Origin: Empedobacter sedimenti
Lineage (GTDB): Bacteria; Bacteroidota; Bacteroidia; Flavobacteriales; Weeksellaceae
Length of the DNA: 64,000 nucleotides
Assembly: GCF_030005555.1 (NCBI RefSeq)
Contig: NZ_JASCQG010000006.1
Coordinates: forward strand, 62,001-126,000
Reading direction: 5' to 3'
The notes beneath the pieces were generated by a model. It had not been told where the DNA came from. It made no database searches and saw only the letters and a program-made list of their open reading frames with translations. Numbering within the stretch: the first letter of the stretch is position 1; each line of letters opens with the position of its first letter. Shown piece by piece: positions 61,477-64,000 of this stretch. Made by a program: the position numbers and the translations under genes.

Positions 61477-63858
61477 TTATTTTCTTTTGAATAAGTTCTT
61501 GAAGAATCCTCCAGAATTAAGGTTGTCACCATATCCATATCCGTATCCATATCCGTATCCATAACCTTTAGAGAAATCAACATCATTGATAACCATAGCC
61601 ATGTTTTTAAGACGATCTTCACGATATAAATCTTTTGGAATAGCTAACATACGTTTATCTAAATAATTAGCGCGTACAACGTACATTGTAATATCTGCTT
61701 CATTAGCTATTAATAAAGTATCTGTAACTAAACTAACAGGAGCTGTATCAACAATGACATAATCATAATGTTCTTTACCATAAGCAATAATATCTTCGAA
61801 ACGACCATTCATCAATAATTCTGATGGATTAGGGGCTATTTGTCCAGAATAAATTACATCAAATTTATAATGAGCAGGTTTCTTGATGATAATATTATCT
61901 ATTGATACATCCTGAGAGATTAAATACTCTGTTACACCATATTTATTAATATACTGATCTGTAATTCCTAAATAATCTAAAACCTTTGGACTACGAATAT
62001 CAGCACCAATTAATAAAACTGATTTACCTGACATTGTAAGAATCTGCGCAAGATTTGTTGAAATAAATGACTTTCCTTCACCACTTGTTGTAGATGTAAT
62101 ATAAATACATTGAGGATCAGTTGAATTTTTTAATAAGAAATTGACATTTGTTCTTAAAATACGGAATGCCTCAGCAGCACTAGAGTTATCATTGTTTTCT
62201 AAAATCGTAATATTACTTTTAGGAACTTGACCAGCAATAGGAGCACCAACAATATCTTCTACTTCTTCTTTAGAATTAACCGTATTATTTAATAACTTAT
62301 AAATATAAATACAAACAAAAGGAATAACGAAACCTAAAACCAAGGCTCCTAAGAAAATAATACTCTTTTTAGGGGATACGGGTACTTTTTCATCATAAGC
62401 ATAATCAATTACCTTAATATTCTCAGGTGTTGCAGCAGATTTTATTTCATTTTCTTCACGTTTTTGTAATAAGAAAAGGTATAACGCTTCTACAATTTGT
62501 TGTTGACGAGAAATGTCTCTGAAACCACGCTCTTGACTTGGTACTTTTTGAATTTTTCCAGCAATTTGATTTTGTTTTCCCTGAATTGTACTTAAAATAG
62601 TTTGCGTATTGTTTCTATATAGTCTTAAACTATTTTTTAAATTTCTTTTTACATCACTAATCTGTTCCTGTAATTTGATTACGTTTGGATGTTCATTTGT
62701 TACAGACTTTAACATATCTTCTTTAGCAAGAACTAATTCATTATATGAAGCAATTTCAGAAGAAATAGATTTATCTTCTAAACCAATATTAGAAGGTAAT
62801 AAATCTGTACGAGATGTATTAAGCGCTCCATTCATGTAATCGACAAGCTGTAATTGTGTAGAAGCATCTAATAATTTCTTTTCATTATCAGCTGCACTTT
62901 CTAAGAAAATATTAGCTTCAGAAGTAACATCTGTAATATTATTACTTTGTTTAAATTGTTCTAATTGCTTATCAACGCCATGTAAATCTCCACTAACAAT
63001 AGCTAATCGAGAATCAATAAATTTTGATGTTGCTTCAGTTAATTTCTTATTATCACCAACAATATCTTTGTTGTAATTAATAATTAAATCATTAATTACT
63101 TTTTTTGAAATTTCAGGAACTGGACCAACTAACGAAAAATTAATGATTTTTGAACTTTTTTCACTATTAGGAGAAATTGAAAGTTTCTTTTGATAGTTAC
63201 CAACTACTTTGTCAATAGAACTTAAATTAATTACATATTCATTACCAATTGATTTTGTTAGATTATTGTTAGGACTAATAACAAAACTTCCTATTTTGTC
63301 ATTAATTTTTTGACCAAATGAATATTCTTTTTCTGAAGAAGTTGTTTTATTTGTTAAAATAAACTTTGTCGCTGATTTTATTTGTACAATAAATTGAGCT
63401 TTTAAGTCCTCCTTAACTTTATCTGATTCGTTAAGAAAAATAATTTTAATAGGAGATTTTTCGTGCGTTAATTCAATTTCAGCAACACGTCCTTTACTAA
63501 AGTATTGAATGTTTAGATTATTCTCTTCTACAACTTTGGTAAGTAGACGTTTTGATTTTAACACATCAATTTGATCGCCTACTTCTGCATTTCCACCAGA
63601 GCCACCCCCAAGCATTGCTTGGTCCATTAGTCCAGCTAGTTCACCTGTTGCAGATTCTTTTTCATTTAATAAAATTTTTGCAGATACTTGATATTGCTTT
63701 TGTGCATATTTTACGTAAACAAATGCGATAATTAAGGATACAAAAATTCCCAAAACAAACCATTTCCAATAATATAAATATTGTTCAAGTATTGCTCTGA
63801 TATTAATCGTTTCTTCAGTTTCGTCAAACTGATTGTTGTCAAACTTATTCTTACTCAT
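61477..63858 (-). CDS. wzc: Wzc-type polysaccharide chain-length determinant / tyrosine autokinase
   Basis: This 793-aa protein has two membrane helices (about 35-55 and 500-520) flanking a periplasmic Wzz domain with coiled coil, then a cytoplasmic BY-kinase. Walker A is STTSGEGKSF, A' is LLIGADIRSPKVL and B is YVIVDTAP. The C-terminus carries a (Gly-Tyr) repeat with seven tyrosines before DNLNSGG, the autophosphorylation cluster. It controls polymerisation and export of capsule or exopolysaccharide with the outer membrane protein encoded just upstream, 2 bp away. Confidence 0.95.
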   Translation of the reverse strand: MSKNKFDNNQFDETEETINIRAILEQYLYYWKWFVLGIFVSLIIAFVYVKYAQKQYQVSAKILLNEKESATGELAGLMDQAMLGGGSGGNAEVGDQIDVLKSKRLLTKVVEENNLNIQYFSKGRVAEIELTHEKSPIKIIFLNESDKVKEDLKAQFIVQIKSATKFILTNKTTSSEKEYSFGQKINDKIGSFVISPNNNLTKSIGNEYVINLSSIDKVVGNYQKKLSISPNSEKSSKIINFSLVGPVPEISKKVINDLIINYNKDIVGDNKKLTEATSKFIDSRLAIVSGDLHGVDKQLEQFKQSNNITDVTSEANIFLESAADNEKKLLDASTQLQLVDYMNGALNTSRTDLLPSNIGLEDKSISSEIASYNELVLAKEDMLKSVTNEHPNVIKLQEQISDVKRNLKNSLRLYRNNTQTILSTIQGKQNQIAGKIQKVPSQERGFRDISRQQQIVEALYLFLLQKREENEIKSAATPENIKVIDYAYDEKVPVSPKKSIIFLGALVLGFVIPFVCIYIYKLLNNTVNSKEEVEDIVGAPIAGQVPKSNITILENNDNSSAAEAFRILRTNVNFLLKNSTDPQCIYITSTTSGEGKSFISTNLAQILTMSGKSVLLIGADIRSPKVLDYLGITDQYINKYGVTEYLISQDVSIDNIIIKKPAHYKFDVIYSGQIAPNPSELLMNGRFEDIIAYGKEHYDYVIVDTAPVSLVTDTLLIANEADITMYVVRANYLDKRMLAIPKDLYREDRLKNMAMVINDVDFSKGYGYGYGYGYGYGDNLNSGGFFKNLFKRK

Positions 63859-63860
63859 TT

Positions 63861-64000
63861 TTATTTAGCTATAACAGAAATAACAGAAATAATAACACCA
63901 GCTACAGAAATCCACAATGAATAGTTTGGTGTGAATTTAGAAGCTGATATTTTTGCATTATTTGGCTCAACATATACAACGTCATTTTGAGCTAAATAAT
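63861..64000 (-). CDS. C-terminal end of a Wza-type polysaccharide export protein (partial)
   Basis: Reading the minus strand from the window edge gives YLAQNDVVYVEPNNAKISAS, then a terminal hydrophobic segment with SLWISVAGVIISVIS and a stop at 63861-63863. 'L..nDvvYVePnna' followed by a C-terminal helix is typical of Bacteroidota polysaccharide biosynthesis/export proteins of the Wza family. Only the last 45 or so residues are visible. It precedes wzc by 2 bp, so the two are co-transcribed. Confidence 0.8.
   Translation of the reverse strand, partial: YLAQNDVVYVEPNNAKISASKFTPNYSLWISVAGVIISVISVIAK

Noticed and set aside
61528-61566. CRISPR-like or tandem non-coding repeat
   Set aside because: The repeat is 6 bp long, in frame and codes for the Gly-Tyr tail of Wzc; no spacers are present.

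Overview
The window comes from a low-GC member of the Bacteroidota, class Flavobacteriia. A Weeksellaceae-type genome (Empedobacter or Chryseobacterium relatives) fits best, but the genus cannot be fixed from sequence alone. The support is: GldH, DUF4270, DUF6341/DUF6427 and CCC-motif membrane proteins; TonB receptors with a CarboxypepD_reg N-terminus; a RicT homologue with a long N/Q/K-rich tail; and Bacteroidota-type promoters (TAnnTTTG at -7, sometimes with TTG about 19 bp upstream). Shine-Dalgarno sites are generally absent.

Layout. 1-4.1 kb is the edge of a surface-polysaccharide locus: tail of a membrane protein, O-antigen ligase/polymerase family protein, glycosyltransferase, and polyprenyl-phosphate glycosylphosphotransferase. 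4.1-15.4 kb holds housekeeping genes (DUF6341/DUF6427, LpxH, QueD, ComF, an Ig-like lipoprotein, DUF2752 and CCC-motif proteins, RadA), a tandem array of three paralogous secreted proteins, a possible 41-aa membrane peptide and a YbhN-type flippase-like protein. 15.4-24.2 kb carries panD and panC, then the glycogen-synthase-like protein, DUF4270 and glmS, then ribE, an NtrY-like histidine kinase and a TrmN-type methyltransferase. 24.2-46.9 kb has metG, leuS and gltX, a stomatin-like SPFH protein, a SufT-like protein, a TonB receptor with its lipoprotein facing a PhoB/PhoR-like two-component system, a class A PBP, gldH and ricT, an MBL hydrolase, and DUF779 with aldehyde dehydrogenase.

46.99-60.57 kb is the accessory part. 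The tmRNA gene ssrA is the target of a roughly 13.2-kb integrated element. A 15-bp repeat of the tmRNA 3' end (47368-47382 and 60556-60570) bounds it. A tyrosine integrase lies at the ssrA end, and each end carries a pair of CATCCGT repeats with identical 12-bp spacing. The original ssrA terminator is stranded beyond the right junction. Cargo: an excisionase-like HTH protein, a small protein with HUH-Rep-like HxH and YxxK motifs next to a repeat-rich putative origin/operator region, a frameshifted gene, and a tight three-gene operon of SNF2/RapA-type ATPase, large beta-class adenine methyltransferase and type III Res-like helicase-nuclease. This operon is the most interesting system here: a probable restriction-modification defence system with an added SNF2 motor, whose methyltransferase looks mosaic in its central specificity module.

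60.6-64.0 kb returns to the chromosome: an unrecognised 232-aa protein, then on the minus strand a Wzc-type BY-kinase with a (Gly-Tyr)n tail and the end of a Wza-type export protein, i.e. a second capsule/exopolysaccharide locus.
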